64,000 nt of DNA from DATCJU01 sp036562635 (GTDB lineage: Bacteria; Actinomycetota; Actinomycetes; Mycobacteriales; Pseudonocardiaceae): NCBI GenBank assembly GCA_036562635.1, contig DATCJU010000114.1, positions 5,876 to 69,875 of the forward strand, given 5' to 3'. Below the pieces are notes generated by a model. It was given only the letters and a program-made list of their open reading frames with translations, did no database searches and was not told the origin of the DNA. Shown in pieces: positions 25,200-34,253 of the stretch (position 1 is its first letter; each line of letters begins with the position of its first letter). Made by a program: the position numbers and the translations under genes.

Positions 25200-27128
25200 G
25201 TGTGCGGCCTGCTGGGACTGGTTTGCCCCTCTGACATCGACGCCGCGGCAGCGCGGGCGGCCGTGGCGAGCGCGCTGCACTGCCAGCGCCACCGCGGCCC
25301 CGACGAGAGCGACACCTGGCACAGCGGTGAGGTGGTCTTCGGCTTCAACCGCCTGTCGATCATCGACCTGGAACGCTCGCACCAGCCGCTGCACTGGGGT
25401 CCGCCCGGCCAGGAAAACCGATACACGATCCTGTTCAACGGTGAGATCTACAACTACCTGGAGCTGCGGGCCGAGCTGACCGAGCAGTTCGGCACCCGGT
25501 TCAACACCGACGGCGACACCGAGACGATCGTCGCGGCCTATCACCACCTCGGCCCGTCGATGGTCGGCCGACTGCGCGGCATGTTCGCCTTCCTGATCTG
25601 GGACTCGGTCAAGCGGACGGTGTTCGGGGCCCGTGACCCGTTCGGCATCAAGCCGCTGTTCTACGCCGCCGGTCCCCGAGGTGTGGCGTTCTCCAGCGAG
25701 AAGAAGAGCCTGCTGGAGCTGGCGCCGACCCTGGGCATCCAGCCGGAGCTGGACCGTACCGCCCTGCAGCACTACCTGATCCTGCAGTACGTGCCGGAGC
25801 CGGAGTCGCTGCACACCGGTATCCGTCGCATCGAGTCCGGCACCTGCTTCACCATCTCCCCCGGGGGCCGCCCGGTGGTGGAGCGGTACTTCAACCCGGT
25901 GTTCCGGCCGCGTCCGGTGCACAGCGAGAGCGACGCCCAGCGCCTGCACGCCGAGATCGCCGAGGTGCTGCGCGACTCGGTGGCCAAGCACATGCGGGCC
26001 GACGTCACGGTGGGTGCCTTCCTGTCCGGCGGTATCGACTCCACCGCCATCGCGGCGCTGGCCAAGGAGCACAACCCGGACCTGATCACCTTCACCACCG
26101 GTTTCGAACGACCCGGCTACTCCGAGGTGGACGTGGCGGCCGAGTCGGCGGCGGCGATCGGCGTCAAGCACGTGGTGCGGACGGTGTCCGCCGAGGAGAT
26201 GATGGAGGCGCTGCCGCTGATCGTCTGGTACCTGGACGATCCGGTGGCCGACCCGGCCCTGGTGCCGCTGTGGTTCATCGCCCGCGAGGCCCGGCAGCAC
26301 GTCAAGGTCGTGCTGTCCGGGGAGGGCAGTGACGAGCTGTTCGGCGGGTACACGATCTACCGGGAGCCGCTGTCGCTGGCGCCGTTCGAGAAGGTTCCGG
26401 GGGCGCTGCGTGCGGTGATGGGCAAGGTGTCCGCCCGCATCCCCGACGGGGTGCGCGGCAAGGACCTGCTGCGCCGTGGCTCGCTGCCGCTGGAGCAGCG
26501 TTACTACGGCAACGCCCGCATCTTCCGGGACGACCAGCTCCGCCAGGTGCTGCGCACCTACGACCCGTCGGTCTCGCACACCGACGTCACGGCCCGCCCG
26601 TACCGGGAGTCGGCGGGGTGGGACCCGGTGACCCGGATGCAGCACGTGGACCTGTTCACCTGGCTGCGCGGCGACATCCTGGTCAAGGCCGACAAGATGA
26701 CCATGGCCAACTCGCTGGAGCTGCGGGTTCCGTTCCTGGACCCGGAGGTGTTCCGGGTGGCCTCGCAGATCCCGCTGGAGCAGAAGGTCACCAAGGAGAC
26801 CACCAAGTACGCGCTCCGCAGGGCCCTGCGCGAGATCGTGCCGCCGCACGTGCTCAACCGGCGCAAGCTGGGCTTCCCGGTGCCGATCCGGCACTGGCTG
26901 CGCAACGAGATGCACGACTGGGCGCGGGAGATCGTCGAGCAGTCGCAGACCGACCACCTGCTCGACAAGCGTGCGGTGCTGCACGTGCTGGAGGAGCACC
27001 GCTCCGGGGTGCTGGACCACAGCCGCCGGATCTGGGCGCTGCTGGTGTTCATGATCTGGCACGGCATCTTCGTGGAGCGCCGGATCACTCCGGTCGTTCC
27101 CGAGCCTGCCTACCCCGTCAAGCTCTGA
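25200..27128 (+). CDS. asnB: Asparagine synthetase (glutamine-hydrolysing)
   Basis: A 642-residue enzyme that makes asparagine from aspartate, ATP and glutamine. Translation from GTG 25200 gives a class II amidotransferase N-terminus with nucleophile Cys2 (MCGLLGL), exposed when the initiator residue is removed. The synthetase half has the PP-loop SGGIDST near residue 276 and GEGSDELFGGY. The size is close to the M. tuberculosis Rv2201 product. Some members act in amidation of envelope precursors rather than free asparagine, so the true acceptor is not certain. The gene stands alone and ends at a strong hairpin. Confidence 0.93.
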   Translation: MCGLLGLVCPSDIDAAAARAAVASALHCQRHRGPDESDTWHSGEVVFGFNRLSIIDLERSHQPLHWGPPGQENRYTILFNGEIYNYLELRAELTEQFGTRFNTDGDTETIVAAYHHLGPSMVGRLRGMFAFLIWDSVKRTVFGARDPFGIKPLFYAAGPRGVAFSSEKKSLLELAPTLGIQPELDRTALQHYLILQYVPEPESLHTGIRRIESGTCFTISPGGRPVVERYFNPVFRPRPVHSESDAQRLHAEIAEVLRDSVAKHMRADVTVGAFLSGGIDSTAIAALAKEHNPDLITFTTGFERPGYSEVDVAAESAAAIGVKHVVRTVSAEEMMEALPLIVWYLDDPVADPALVPLWFIAREARQHVKVVLSGEGSDELFGGYTIYREPLSLAPFEKVPGALRAVMGKVSARIPDGVRGKDLLRRGSLPLEQRYYGNARIFRDDQLRQVLRTYDPSVSHTDVTARPYRESAGWDPVTRMQHVDLFTWLRGDILVKADKMTMANSLELRVPFLDPEVFRVASQIPLEQKVTKETTKYALRRALREIVPPHVLNRRKLGFPVPIRHWLRNEMHDWAREIVEQSQTDHLLDKRAVLHVLEEHRSGVLDHSRRIWALLVFMIWHGIFVERRITPVVPEPAYPVKL

Positions 27129-27141
27129 TCCGTCCCACTCC

Positions 27142-27190
27142 GGCCCGGGGGCGGTGCGGGCGGTCTGGCCGCTCGCACCGCCCCCGGGCC
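27142..27190. terminator. Bidirectional terminator between asnB and adoK
   Basis: A perfect 17-bp stem (27142-27158 with 27174-27190) has a 15-base loop and is followed by TTT on the plus strand. Confidence 0.85.
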
Positions 27191-27213
27191 TTTCCCGAGG
27201 CCGGGTTCCCGGC

Positions 27214-28194
27214 TCAGGCCGAGGGCAGGACCGGCGCGATCTCCTCGGCCGCCTCCGGGCCGTAGGCGTCACGCAGCCGGGTCAGGGCGCTCTCCCGCTC
27301 GAAGTGCCACTCCTGGGTGCCGACGGTCTCCAGGACCAGGACCGCGATGAGCGAGCCGAGCTGCGCGGCACGCAGCAGGGACAGTCCACGGGTGATCCCG
27401 GCCAGGAAACCGGCGCGGAAGCCGTCGCCCACCCCGGTGGGGTCGGCCTTGACCGTCTCCGGCACCACACCCACGTGCAGCTCGCCGACCTCACGGCCGA
27501 CGATCTCCACGCCCTTCTCCCCCAGCGTGGTGATGCGCATGTCCACCCGCTCCAGGACCTGCGCCTCGGTCCAGCCGGTCTTGCGCAGCAGCAGTTCCCA
27601 CTCGTAGTCGTTGGTGAACAGGTAGCGGGCACCCTCCACCATGGCACGCACCTGCGCCCCGTCCATCCGGGCCAGCTGCTGGGACGGGTCACTGGCCATC
27701 GGGATGCCGCGCTGCCGGCACTCCTCGGCGTGTCGCAGCATCGCCTCGGGGTCGTTCGGGCTGACCACCACCAGGTCGAGCCCGCCGACCCGCTCCGCGA
27801 TGGGGCCGAGCTCGATCATGCGGGCCTCGGCCATCGCTCCGGCGTAGAACGAGGCGATCTGACACATCTCGTCGTCGGTGGTGCACACGAACCGGGCGGT
27901 GTGCGCGACCTCCGAGACGTGCACGTGGTCGCAGTCGACCCCGTGCCGCTCGAGCCAGGAGCGGTAGTCGGCGAAGTCGTTGCCCACCGCGCCGACCAGC
28001 ACCGGACGGCACCCGAGGACGCCCATGCCGAACGCGATGTTGGCGCCGATACCGCCGCGACGCACGACGAGGTCGTCGACCAGGAAGCTCAACGAGACCC
28101 GGTCCAGCCGCTCGGCCACGAGCTGGTCGGCGAACTTCCCCGGAAAGTGCATCAGATGGTCCGTGGCGATGCTGCCGGTCACGGCGACAGGCAC
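27214..28194 (-). CDS. adoK: PfkB-family carbohydrate kinase, probable adenosine kinase
   Basis: A 326-residue ribokinase-fold kinase. The C-terminal anion-hole and catalytic motif DPTGVGDGFRAGF (catalytic Asp in VGDG) and the N-terminal GGIGANIAFGMGVLG glycine motif are clear. It corresponds in position to Rv2202c, the unusual ribokinase-like adenosine kinase of M. tuberculosis, which is the basis for naming adenosine as substrate. The GTG at 28194 has GAGGGAG eight bases before it. Confidence 0.85.
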   Translation of the reverse strand: MPVAVTGSIATDHLMHFPGKFADQLVAERLDRVSLSFLVDDLVVRRGGIGANIAFGMGVLGCRPVLVGAVGNDFADYRSWLERHGVDCDHVHVSEVAHTARFVCTTDDEMCQIASFYAGAMAEARMIELGPIAERVGGLDLVVVSPNDPEAMLRHAEECRQRGIPMASDPSQQLARMDGAQVRAMVEGARYLFTNDYEWELLLRKTGWTEAQVLERVDMRITTLGEKGVEIVGREVGELHVGVVPETVKADPTGVGDGFRAGFLAGITRGLSLLRAAQLGSLIAVLVLETVGTQEWHFERESALTRLRDAYGPEAAEEIAPVLPSA

Positions 28195-28279
28195 GGTGGT
28201 ACTCCCTCGTTCGGGTGGTTCATTGGCCGGCTGGGCACCCTACCCGTTGGTACTCGTGGCCGGGACGAACCCGGGCACC

Positions 28280-28285
28280 TAGCGT
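28280..28285 (+). promoter_or_regulatory. -10 element for the leaderless 60-residue gene
   Basis: TAGCGT with a seven-base spacer to GTG 28293; there is no ribosome-binding site. Confidence 0.5.
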
Positions 28286-28292
28286 CGGGAAC

Positions 28293-28475
28293 GTGCTCAT
28301 TCCGGAGGCCACGAGCCTGGACGAACTCGTCCGGGACTGTGCGGAACTGCCCGAGAGCCTGCTCCCGCCGGACGAACCGGAGACGGGGCCGCCCCAGCCG
28401 CGTGAGGCCACACCGTGGCGGGTGGACGAAGCCTGCCTGGCCCGCGTCCGGGAACGGGACGACTACGGCAGCTGA
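28293..28475 (+). CDS. Small hypothetical protein, 60 residues
   Basis: A short acidic, proline-containing protein (LDELVRDCAELPESLLPPDE) without a recognised family. Support for coding comes from very strong G/C bias in third codon positions over all 60 codons, and from a -10 hexamer spaced seven bases before the GTG. It is divergent from adoK and convergent with erpA, which is separated by a perfect hairpin. The function is unknown. Confidence 0.6.
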   Translation: MLIPEATSLDELVRDCAELPESLLPPDEPETGPPQPREATPWRVDEACLARVRERDDYGS

Positions 28476-28526
28476 ACGTTCAACGTCGGACGGCGCCGAC
28501 GGAGCCGTCGAGGGGCGCACACATGA

Positions 28527-28554
28527 CGGCGCGCCCCCGATCAGGGGCGCGCCG
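28527..28554. terminator. Bidirectional terminator between the 60-residue gene and erpA
   Basis: A perfect 11-bp stem (28527-28537 with 28544-28554) has a six-base loop. Confidence 0.8.
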
Positions 28555-28589
28555 CTGACACCGGGTACGGCCCGTGCGGGCCCAGGGAC

Positions 28590-28952
28590 TCAGTGGAACG
28601 AGTCGCCGCAGGCGCAGGAGCCGGTGGCGTTCGGGTTGTCGATGGTGAAGCCCTGCTTCTCGATGGTGTCGACGAAATCGATCACCGCACCCTCCAGGTA
28701 GGGCGCGCTCATCCGGTCCACGGCCACCTTCAGACCGCCGAACTCGCGGAAGGCGTCCCCGTCGAGGACCCGGTCGTCGAAGAAGAGCTGGTAACGCAGG
28801 CCGGCACAGCCACCGGGCTGGACCGCGATGCGCAGGTGCATGTCGTCGCGGCCTTCCTGCTCCAGCAGCGCCTTGGCCTTCTTCGCGGCAGCCTCGGTCA
28901 GCTCGACGCCGTGGGTCGGCACGTCGGTAACGGTGTCGGTCTCGACGCTCAT
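28590..28952 (-). CDS. erpA: Iron-sulfur cluster insertion protein (ErpA/HesB type)
   Basis: A 120-residue A-type carrier that delivers iron-sulfur clusters to apoproteins. The three conserved cysteines are present: one in QPGGCAG and two in GSCACGDSF near the C-terminus. Its position matches Rv2204c. Likely clients in this window include the Rieske protein QcrA and lipoyl synthase LipA; that link is inference. The 172-base gap upstream, towards glycerate kinase, holds no other gene. Confidence 0.94.
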   Translation of the reverse strand: MSVETDTVTDVPTHGVELTEAAAKKAKALLEQEGRDDMHLRIAVQPGGCAGLRYQLFFDDRVLDGDAFREFGGLKVAVDRMSAPYLEGAVIDFVDTIEKQGFTIDNPNATGSCACGDSFH

Positions 28953-29124
28953 GACTCTCCTCGAGGTATGCGCTCGGCCCGTTGTCTTCTCGCCGCAACA
29001 CGGCCGTAGGGCGAGCTATTCCCGGGGCGTGCGGACTCGCTCGTCACCTCCATGGTGACACAACCGCGTCCGGTTGCACCCCCGACGAGCGGGTTCCCGC
29101 CGTCGCCCGGCGGCCCGCGACGGG

Positions 29125-30237
29125 TTACCGTCCGCCCCAGCGCCGGGCCACGTCGGCGGCCAGTGCGCGCAGTGTCCCGGCGGGATCGGCCAGGGCGGCC
29201 CGGACCGACCCGGCGTGCTCGGCGACCGCGTAGGCGGCCTCCACCCCGGCTGCGGCCGCCTCCTGGCGGTCCACACCCACCTGCCCGGCCAACACCAGAC
29301 AGGGCACTCCGCGCTCGGCGGCTCCGGCCGCCACGGCGGTGACCAGCTTGCCGCGCAGCGACTGCCGGTCGAAGCTGCCCTCGCCGGTGAGCACCAGCCG
29401 CGCCCGGTCCAGGGCCGCGTCCAGCTCGGTGAGCCGACGCACCATTCCGGCGCCCGACTCCCGGGTGGCGCCCAGGGCCAGCAGGGCCGCACCCAGTCCA
29501 CCGGCCGCACCGGCCCCCACCCGCTCCCGGACGTCCTGCCCGAGGGCGTCGTCCAGCACGTCAGCCCACCGGGTCAGCGCCTGCTCCAGGAGCTCCACGG
29601 TCTCCGCGTCCGCCCCCTTCTGCGGGCCGAAGATCCGAGCGGCACCGTGCGGACCGAGCAGGGGGTTCTCCACGTCGGCGGCGGCGACCAGCCGCATGCC
29701 GCCCAGGTCCGGGCATCCCCGCAGCCCGGCGCACCGCACCAGGGAACCACCGCCGTCGGGCAGCGGGCGACCGGACTCGTCCACCGGTACCGCCCCCAGG
29801 GCGGTGAGCATCCCCGCTCCCCCGTCGGTGGTCGCACTGCCGCCCAACCCCACCACCGCGGTGTGCATCCCGGCGTCCCGTGCGGCGGCCAGCAGTTCAC
29901 CGACCCCGCGGGTGGTGGTGGCCTCGGCCCGTCGTCGCTCCGGTGGCACCAGGTGCAGTCCACAGGCCTGGGCGGACTCGAGGTAGGCGGTGCCGTCGTG
30001 TTCCAGCCAGACGGCCCGGACCGGTTCCCCCAGCGGACCGGTGACCTCCAGCTCGTGCCGGATGCCGCCGAGCGCGGTGTGCAGGACGTCGACGAAACCG
30101 GGTCCGCCGTCGGCCAACGGCCGCAGCAGCAGCTCGTCCCCCGGGGCGACGGAGCGCCAGCCGTCGGCGATGGCCTCGGCGGCCTCTCGGGCGGTCAGGG
30201 TGCCGCCGAAGCAGTCCGGAGCGATGAGGATGCGCAC
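29125..30237 (-). CDS. Glycerate kinase
   Basis: A 370-residue member of the GarK/GlxK glycerate 2-kinase family, which phosphorylates D-glycerate with ATP. Typical segments are ILIAPDCFGGTLTAREAA at the start, PLADGGPGFVDVL, GLGGSATTDGGAGML and LTGEGSFDRQSLRGK. The GTG at 30237 is chosen because VRILIAPD is the family start and a TACGGT hexamer lies seven bases before it. It matches Rv2205c. No other glycerate or glyoxylate gene is adjacent. Confidence 0.92.
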   Translation of the reverse strand: MRILIAPDCFGGTLTAREAAEAIADGWRSVAPGDELLLRPLADGGPGFVDVLHTALGGIRHELEVTGPLGEPVRAVWLEHDGTAYLESAQACGLHLVPPERRRAEATTTRGVGELLAAARDAGMHTAVVGLGGSATTDGGAGMLTALGAVPVDESGRPLPDGGGSLVRCAGLRGCPDLGGMRLVAAADVENPLLGPHGAARIFGPQKGADAETVELLEQALTRWADVLDDALGQDVRERVGAGAAGGLGAALLALGATRESGAGMVRRLTELDAALDRARLVLTGEGSFDRQSLRGKLVTAVAAGAAERGVPCLVLAGQVGVDRQEAAAAGVEAAYAVAEHAGSVRAALADPAGTLRALAADVARRWGGR

Positions 30238-30244
30238 GCACGGG

Positions 30245-30250
30245 ACCGTA
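30245..30250 (-). promoter_or_regulatory. -10 element for leaderless glycerate kinase gene
   Basis: TACGGT on the minus strand, seven bases before GTG 30237; no Shine-Dalgarno sequence. Confidence 0.55.
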
Positions 30251-30352
30251 CCGAGTGCGTACGGCACGGCCACCGGGCCCGAACCCGCCTGGTGGCACCC
30301 GGCACCACCGGGTGAGGTGGATCCGCCCGTATCCGGCGATCCGGGCCTGGCC

Positions 30353-30358
30353 TACCCT
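30353..30358 (+). promoter_or_regulatory. -10 element for leaderless DUF3043 gene
   Basis: TACCCT, with a six-base spacer to GTG 30365. Confidence 0.55.
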
Positions 30359-30364
30359 GTTCGC

Positions 30365-31033
30365 GTGAGGTTCCTTCGTCGCACACGCTCGGGCAGCACC
30401 GAAGCACCTGACGCTGCCAACTCGACGGTGTCCACGTCCGTAGACGACGCGGACGGTGCGAGTGCCGCGAAGGAGCAGCAGCCCCTGCCCAAGGGCTACA
30501 CGCCGGGCAAGGGGCGCCCCACCCCCAAGCGCCGCGAGGCCGAGGGACGCCGTCGCGGCCCGGTGCCGCCCCCGCCGAAGACCAGGCGTGAGGCGCTCCG
30601 CCGGATGCGGGCCAACAAGGAGGAGCGGCGCCGGCTGGCCGCCATCCGCCGGGAGCGGATGATGGCCGGTGACGACCGTTACCTGCTGCCGCGCGACCGC
30701 GGCCCGGTCCGGGCCTACGTGCGGGACCTGGTGGACTCGCGGCGCAACATCACCGGCCTGTTCATGCCCCTGGCCGTCCTGGTGTTCGTCTCCCTGCTGA
30801 TCCCGTCGCTGATCGTCCAGTACTACGCCAGCCTGGTGACGATGGCCATGTTCATCGTCATGATCATCGAGGGCATCGTGCTGGGGAACATCGTGGTCCG
30901 GCGGGTGCGGAAGAAGTTCCCCGACGCCCGCGACCGTGGTCTGGCCCTGGGCTGGTACGCCTTCACCCGGGCCACCCAGCTCCGCCGACTGCGGGTGCCC
31001 CGTCCCCGGGTACGGCCGGGCGACAAGGTCTGA
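30365..31033 (+). CDS. DUF3043 membrane protein
   Basis: A 222-residue protein. The first 120 residues are soluble, rich in Arg, Lys, Pro and Glu (GYTPGKGRPTPKRREAEGRR; RREALRRMRANKEERR). Two membrane helices follow at about 138-185 (LFMPLAVLVFVSLLIPSL, MAMFIVMIIEGIVLGN), then a basic tail. This arrangement defines DUF3043, a family confined to actinobacteria and of unknown function. Position fits Rv2206. The GTG at 30365 has a -10 hexamer instead of a ribosome site. Confidence 0.88.
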   Translation: MRFLRRTRSGSTEAPDAANSTVSTSVDDADGASAAKEQQPLPKGYTPGKGRPTPKRREAEGRRRGPVPPPPKTRREALRRMRANKEERRRLAAIRRERMMAGDDRYLLPRDRGPVRAYVRDLVDSRRNITGLFMPLAVLVFVSLLIPSLIVQYYASLVTMAMFIVMIIEGIVLGNIVVRRVRKKFPDARDRGLALGWYAFTRATQLRRLRVPRPRVRPGDKV

Positions 31034-31064
31034 TCCCGGCAGGGCCCGGCGCGGATCTCCGTTG

Positions 31065-31092
31065 TGGCGTGCGTCCCCGGGGACGCACGCCA
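31065..31092 (+). terminator. Terminator after the DUF3043 gene
   Basis: A perfect 28-base palindrome (14-bp arms meeting at CCCCGGGG, so the central bases must form the loop), followed by TTTACTT. Confidence 0.75.
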
Positions 31093-31120
31093 TTTACTTA
31101 GCATTCCAAACGACCCGGAC

Positions 31121-31126
31121 TAGGAT
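31121..31126 (+). promoter_or_regulatory. -10 element for the aldo/keto reductase gene
   Basis: TAGGAT, nine bases before ATG 31136, so the transcript would have at most a few leader bases. Confidence 0.45.
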
Positions 31127-31135
31127 CCTGAGGCC

Positions 31136-32119
31136 ATGGAGTTCCGTCGCTTGGGCCGCAGCGGCCTCAACGTCAGCGCCATCTCCTACGGAAACTGGAT
31201 CACCCACGGCTCGCAGGTGGAGGAGGAGCAGGCCCGGGCGTGTGTGCACGCCGCACTGGACGCGGGCATCACCACCTTCGACACCGCCGACGTCTACGCC
31301 GGAACCAAGGCCGAGGAGGTGCTCGGCCGGGCCCTGAAGGGACAGCGCCGCGAGGGCCTGGAGATCTTCACCAAGGTCTTCTGGCCGACCGGGCCCGGGC
31401 CCAACGACAAGGGTCTCGGCCGCAAGCACATCATCGAGTCCTGCAACAACTCGCTGCGCCGGCTGCAGACCGACTACGTCGACCTCTACCAGGCGCACCG
31501 CTTCGACCGCACGGTGCCGCTCGAGGAAACCATGCTCGCCTTCGCCGACCTGGTGCGGCAGGGCAAGGTCCTCTACATCGGCGTCTCGGAGTGGACCGCC
31601 GAGCAGATCACCCGTGGCGCGGCCATCGCCCGCGAGCTGCAGATCCCGTTCGTCTCCAACCAGCCCCAGTACTCGATGCTGTGGCGGGTCATCGAGTCCC
31701 AGGTGGTCCCCGCCTGCGAGCGGGAGGGCCTGAGCCAGATCGTGTGGTCGCCGCTCGCCCAGGGCGTCCTCACCGGCAAGTACAAGCCGGGGCAGCCGCC
31801 GCCGGCCGGCTCCCGCGCCACCGACGAGAACGGCAAGAAGTTCATCTCCCGGTTCCTGCGGGACGAGGTGCTGGAGAAGGTGCAGCAGCTGCGCCCGATC
31901 GCCGAGGAGTGCGGGCTCACCCTGGCCCAGCTCGCCCTGGCCTGGGTGCTGCAGAACCAGAACGTCGCCTCGGCCATCATCGGCGCCACCCGCCCCGAGC
32001 AGGTCACCGAGAACGTCAAGGCCGCCGGGGTGAAGCTGGACGACGAGGTGATGAAGAAGATCGACGAGGTGCTGGACGGTGTCGTGGAGTACGACCCGCG
32101 GCTGACCGTCTCCCCCTGA
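31136..32119 (+). CDS. Aldo/keto reductase (potassium-channel beta-subunit-like)
   Basis: A 327-residue (alpha/beta)8-barrel NADPH oxidoreductase. The catalytic tetrad fits: Asp and Tyr in FDTADVYAG, a Lys in FTKVFWP and a His in YQAHRFD. The C-terminal cofactor segment is IIGATRPEQVTENVKA. It is most like the AKR6/Kv-beta and YghZ group; substrates of such bacterial enzymes are mostly unknown aldehydes. It is flanked by hairpins on both sides and so is its own transcription unit. Confidence 0.92.
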   Translation: MEFRRLGRSGLNVSAISYGNWITHGSQVEEEQARACVHAALDAGITTFDTADVYAGTKAEEVLGRALKGQRREGLEIFTKVFWPTGPGPNDKGLGRKHIIESCNNSLRRLQTDYVDLYQAHRFDRTVPLEETMLAFADLVRQGKVLYIGVSEWTAEQITRGAAIARELQIPFVSNQPQYSMLWRVIESQVVPACEREGLSQIVWSPLAQGVLTGKYKPGQPPPAGSRATDENGKKFISRFLRDEVLEKVQQLRPIAEECGLTLAQLALAWVLQNQNVASAIIGATRPEQVTENVKAAGVKLDDEVMKKIDEVLDGVVEYDPRLTVSP

Positions 32120-32133
32120 TCCCGTGTGGGTAG

Positions 32134-32178
32134 GCGGCGGACCCCGCAGGCACTCCCGGCCCTGGCGGGGTCCGTCGC
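32134..32178. terminator. Bidirectional terminator after the aldo/keto reductase gene
   Basis: A 14-bp stem with one G-U pair (32134-32147 with 32165-32178) and a 17-base loop lies between two convergent genes. Confidence 0.75.
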
Positions 32179-32226
32179 TTCTCGTCTCCGCCCCGCCGTC
32201 CGGCGCGTACCGCAAGGATCAACGGA

Positions 32227-32427
32227 TCACTCGGCGGGGTGCAGGCTCATCGGGCCGTACAGCTCGGTCCGGTTCTCCAGCAGTACGACCTGCTCGATCC
32301 CGCCGTCCAACAGGTCCTGGTAGTTGCGCGCCAGCCAGTCCTCGGCCTCGGCCTGGTCGGGAAACTCGGTGTCGGGACCGGGTACCTCCCGGCCTTCCGC
32401 ATCCTCGTAACGCCACCGATAGACCAC
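32227..32427 (-). CDS. Small conserved hypothetical protein, 66 residues
   Basis: An acidic soluble protein (VVYRWRYEDAEGREVPGP at the start, AEAEDWLARNYQDLLDGGIEQVVLLE in the middle) that resembles short actinobacterial proteins of unknown role. The GTG at 32427 has GGAGG upstream. It is divergent from cobU (97 bases) and convergent with the aldo/keto reductase gene. No catalytic motif is visible. Confidence 0.75.
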   Translation of the reverse strand: MVYRWRYEDAEGREVPGPDTEFPDQAEAEDWLARNYQDLLDGGIEQVVLLENRTELYGPMSLHPAE

Positions 32428-32524
32428 TCCGACCTCCAGTCCGGCATCACACGCTCGCCCGAAAGGTAACGTGATCCTTCCCCGGGCGCACTGCCCGGAA
32501 ACACGGAGGGAGGTGCGGTCGCCG

Positions 32525-33058
32525 GTGCGCACCCTGGTGCTCGGCGGGGCCCGGTCCGGCAAGTCCGCGCACGCCGAGGGACTGCTGGCGGCCGAGGACG
32601 CGGTCACCTACGTGGCCACCGCCCGCACCGATCCGGCCGACCCCGAGTGGCAGCGACGGATCGCCGCGCACGTGGAGCGCCGACCGGCCCACTGGCGCAC
32701 CGTGGAGACTGCGGAGGTGGCGGCCCTGCTGCGTGTGGCCGCCCCGTCCGACGGGCCGTTCCTGGTGGACGACGTCGCTACCTGGCTGACCGGGGAGCTG
32801 GACGACGCCGGGGCCTGGGACGGCACACCCGAGTCCCTGGCCGCAGCACGGCAACGGTGCACCGAGCTGGTCGCCGCGGTCCGGGACTGTCCGGCCCGTG
32901 TGGTGTTGGTCTCGGCCGAGGTCGGCCTGGGTGTGGTGCCCGCGTCCCGCTCTGGCAGGCTCTTCCGTGACGAGCTGGGCGCCCTGAACGCCGGGCTCGC
33001 GCAGGTCTGCGACGAGGTCCTGCTGCTCGTGGCCGGTATCCCGCTGCGACTGCGGTAG
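32525..33058 (+). CDS. cobU: Adenosylcobinamide kinase / cobinamide-phosphate guanylyltransferase
   Basis: A 177-residue bifunctional enzyme that phosphorylates adenosylcobinamide and then activates it with GTP. A Walker A loop, GGARSGKS, stands right at the N-terminus as in the family. VLVSAEVGLGVVP and the FRDELGALN segment are also typical. The GTG at 32525 gives the standard start; a GTG at 32513, nearer to the GGAGGGAGG ribosome site, is possible. It begins the cobU-cobT-cobS operon (gaps of 16 and 3 bases). Confidence 0.93.
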   Translation: MRTLVLGGARSGKSAHAEGLLAAEDAVTYVATARTDPADPEWQRRIAAHVERRPAHWRTVETAEVAALLRVAAPSDGPFLVDDVATWLTGELDDAGAWDGTPESLAAARQRCTELVAAVRDCPARVVLVSAEVGLGVVPASRSGRLFRDELGALNAGLAQVCDEVLLLVAGIPLRLR

Positions 33059-33074
33059 AGCACGGAGGTGGTTC

Positions 33075-34250
33075 GTGTCGCCCCAAGACGCCCCCGTCAC
33101 CCCTGTCGGCGCCCAGGCGTCGCCCGACGGTGCGGCACCGGTGGTCTCCTTCCCGCCGGTGACACCCCCGGACGAGCAGGCCCGCCGCGCCGCGGTGGCC
33201 CGGCACGAGCAGCTCACCAAACCGGCCGGCTCCCTCGGGCGCCTGGAGGAGCTCGGGGTGTGGATCGCCGCGTGCCAGGGCAGCTGCCCGCCCCGCCCGT
33301 TCACCCGCCCCCGGGTGGTGGTGTTCGCCGGGGACCACGGGATCGCCACGCACGGCGTCTCGGCCTATCCCAGCGAGGTGACCGCCCAGATGGTGGCCAA
33401 CTTCCTCGCCGGCGGTGCCGCGGTGAACGTGATGGCCGGCGCGGCCGGTGCCTCGGTGCGGGTGGTGGACATGGCCGTCGACGCCGACACCCCGCCGATC
33501 GTGAGCACCCACAAGGTCCGCCGCGGGTCCGGGTCGATCGACCGGGAGGACGCGCTCGGCGACGAGGAGGTACGCGCCGCGATCGCCGCCGGGGCGGCCG
33601 TGGCCGACGAGGAGGTCGACGGGGGTGCCGACCTGCTGATCGCCGGGGACATGGGAATCGGCAACACCACCCCGGCCGCCGTGCTCGTCGCCGCACTGAC
33701 CGGCACCGAGCCCGTGGCGGTGGTGGGCCGGGGTACCGGTATCGACGACAACGCCTGGATGCGCAAGGCCGCGGCCATCCGCGACGCGCTGCGCCGGGCC
33801 CGACCGGTGGCGACCGACCCGGTCGCACTGCTGCGCACCGTGGGTGGGGCCGACCTGGCCGCGATGGCCGGATTCCTCGCCCAGGCGGCGGTGCGTCGCA
33901 CCCCGGTACTGCTGGACGGTGCGGTGGTGACCGCCGCCGCCCTGGTGGCCGAGGAACTCGCTCCCGGCGCCCGCCACTGGTGGGTGGCCGGTCACCGGTC
34001 CGTGGAACCGGCGCACCGACGCGCCCTGGAGCACCTGGAGCTGGAACCGGTGCTCGACCTGGGCATGCGACTCGGCGAGGGGTCGGGCGCGGTCGCGGCG
34101 CTCCCCCTGTTGACGATGGCGGTACGGGTGCTCGCCGAGATGGCGACGTTCGCCGACGCCGGGGTCACCGGTCCCACCGAGTCGACCGCGTCACCGCTGG
34201 TGGCCGTCCCGGTGTCCGGCGGAAGCGGATCCTCCACCGGGCGTGACTGA
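33075..34250 (+). CDS. cobT: Nicotinate-nucleotide:dimethylbenzimidazole phosphoribosyltransferase
   Basis: A 391-residue enzyme that makes alpha-ribazole phosphate, the lower ligand of cobalamin. Family motifs include KPAGSLGRLEELGVWIA, VVVFAGDHGIATHGVSAYP, GDMGIGNTTPAA and a GEGSGAVAALPLL segment near the C-terminus containing the catalytic glutamate region. The GTG at 33075 has CGGAGG upstream. Same role and order as Rv2207. Confidence 0.95.
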   Translation: MSPQDAPVTPVGAQASPDGAAPVVSFPPVTPPDEQARRAAVARHEQLTKPAGSLGRLEELGVWIAACQGSCPPRPFTRPRVVVFAGDHGIATHGVSAYPSEVTAQMVANFLAGGAAVNVMAGAAGASVRVVDMAVDADTPPIVSTHKVRRGSGSIDREDALGDEEVRAAIAAGAAVADEEVDGGADLLIAGDMGIGNTTPAAVLVAALTGTEPVAVVGRGTGIDDNAWMRKAAAIRDALRRARPVATDPVALLRTVGGADLAAMAGFLAQAAVRRTPVLLDGAVVTAAALVAEELAPGARHWWVAGHRSVEPAHRRALEHLELEPVLDLGMRLGEGSGAVAALPLLTMAVRVLAEMATFADAGVTGPTESTASPLVAVPVSGGSGSSTGRD

Positions 34251-34253
34251 GCG

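Noticed and set aside
24801..27272. Very long open frame antisense to asnB
   Set aside because: Its translation is low-complexity His/Gln/Arg/Val-rich without family motifs. It mirrors the strong third-position bias of asnB on the other strand.
32428..32524. Possible cobalamin riboswitch before cobU
   Set aside because: Only 97 bases separate cobU from the divergent 66-residue gene, too short for this riboswitch class, and the characteristic B12-box sequence is not visible.
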